Position numbers and translations under genes: made by a program
Notes under the pieces: model-generated
Database searches by the model: none
What the model saw: only the letters and a program-made list of their open reading frames with translations
What the model was told of the DNA's origin: nothing
Assembly: GCA_900498135.1 (NCBI GenBank)
Contig: LR026961.1
Location: forward strand, 3,516,868 to 3,580,867
Direction: 5' to 3'
From: an uncultured Desulfatiglans sp.
Lineage (GTDB): Bacteria; Desulfobacterota; DSM-4660; Desulfatiglandales; Desulfatiglandaceae
Length of the DNA: 64,000 bases
In this document: piece by piece, positions 63,736 to 64,000 of the stretch
Layout of the letters: every line of letters begins with the position of its first letter
Position numbering within the stretch: the stretch's first letter is position 1

Positions 63736-64000
63736 ATGAAAGTCCTGCTCGTTTATCCCCGTTTTCCGGATACCTTCTGGTCCCTGCGCTATGCCCTCCG
63801 TTTCATCCGCAGGAGCGCCTCCCACCCGCCGCTCGGGCTGCTCACCATCGGGGCCCTTCTTCCCGGAGACTTCGAACAGCGCCTTGTGGATATGAATGTG
63901 GAGGCCCTGACCGACGGGGATCTCGGTTGGGCGGACATGGTCTTCATCAGCGCCATGGTCGTCCAGAGAGAGAGCGTGAGAAGCGTGATCGCACGGTGCA
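63736..64000 (+). CDS. B12-binding radical SAM protein, N-terminal part (runs off the window)
   Basis: The first 88 codons of a gene that continues past the window. The translated start MKVLLVYPRFPDTFWSLRYA, followed by SHPPLGLLTIGALLP and VDMNVEALTD, is the N-terminal cobalamin-binding domain of the DUF4070-type B12-binding radical SAM proteins. The radical SAM CxxxCxxC is expected downstream and not visible here. AAAGGAA precedes the ATG. The specific reaction cannot be told. Confidence 0.75.
   Translation, partial: MKVLLVYPRFPDTFWSLRYALRFIRRSASHPPLGLLTIGALLPGDFEQRLVDMNVEALTDGDLGWADMVFISAMVVQRESVRSVIARC

Overview
The window looks like chromosomal DNA of a strictly anaerobic, high-GC member of the Desulfobacterota (the old Deltaproteobacteria), probably a sulfate reducer or syntroph. 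This is inferred from gene content and protein flavour: desulfoferrodoxin, rubrerythrin and rubredoxins, a monofunctional Ni-CO dehydrogenase, a minimal SUF pair, System II cytochrome c maturation, futalosine-route menaquinone synthesis (MqnA), NiFe-hydrogenase maturation, several CoA-activating enzymes, and a transporter paired with a REC-CBS protein. I recognised no rRNA, tRNA, prophage, transposase or CRISPR array.

Layout. 0.3-6.7 kb: a PAS/sigma-54 activator, then an anti-oxidant island (small conserved protein, rubrerythrin, CX4C rubredoxin, PerR-like Fur protein, thiol peroxidase Tpx, desulfoferrodoxin, two small Cys-rich proteins, flavodoxin). A near-consensus -24/-12 promoter and TGTCTCA repeats lie between the activator and the island, and a perfect palindrome overlaps the promoter of the Fur-family gene. 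7-11 kb: cooS, an NRDE protein and a HAD phosphatase. 11-20 kb: a LysM transglycosylase, a tRNA nucleotidyltransferase-family enzyme, SufC-SufBD, and CcsB-ResB. 20-27 kb: two membrane proteins, then a tightly packed hypA-hypB-hypF-hypD run that lacks hypC and hypE and ends in a small kinase-like gene. 27-36.7 kb: cupin, acyl-CoA synthetase, second LysM transglycosylase, an overlapping asparagine synthase/nitrilase pair, and acetoacetyl-CoA synthetase. 36.8-45.7 kb: recC-recB-recD with ATGA overlaps. 46-51 kb: a DUF5661-like protein, a three-subunit NADH-oxidising iron-sulfur flavoprotein module, and a cNMP-binding protein. 51.8-57 kb: YjdF-like protein, mqnA, an IHF-alpha with a Cys-rich tail, small regulators, an unusual Nudix protein and an orphan solute-binding lipoprotein. 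58-64 kb: a DASS transporter with a REC-CBS-CBS protein, an unknown protein, a CoA-transferase, and the start of a B12-binding radical SAM gene.

The most distinctive feature is a dispersed, modular, palindrome-rich element found at about 13 places (roughly one per 5 kb, both orientations), with inverted-repeat ends and internal hairpins that keep pairing through compensatory changes. One site holds three nearly identical 142-bp tandem copies, and another supplies the last codons and stop of recD. Several other intergenic regions hold very strong hairpins or palindromes: a perfect 30-bp palindrome before the acyl-CoA synthetase, a stem of about 23 bp before asnB, and a double hairpin near 30.4 kb.
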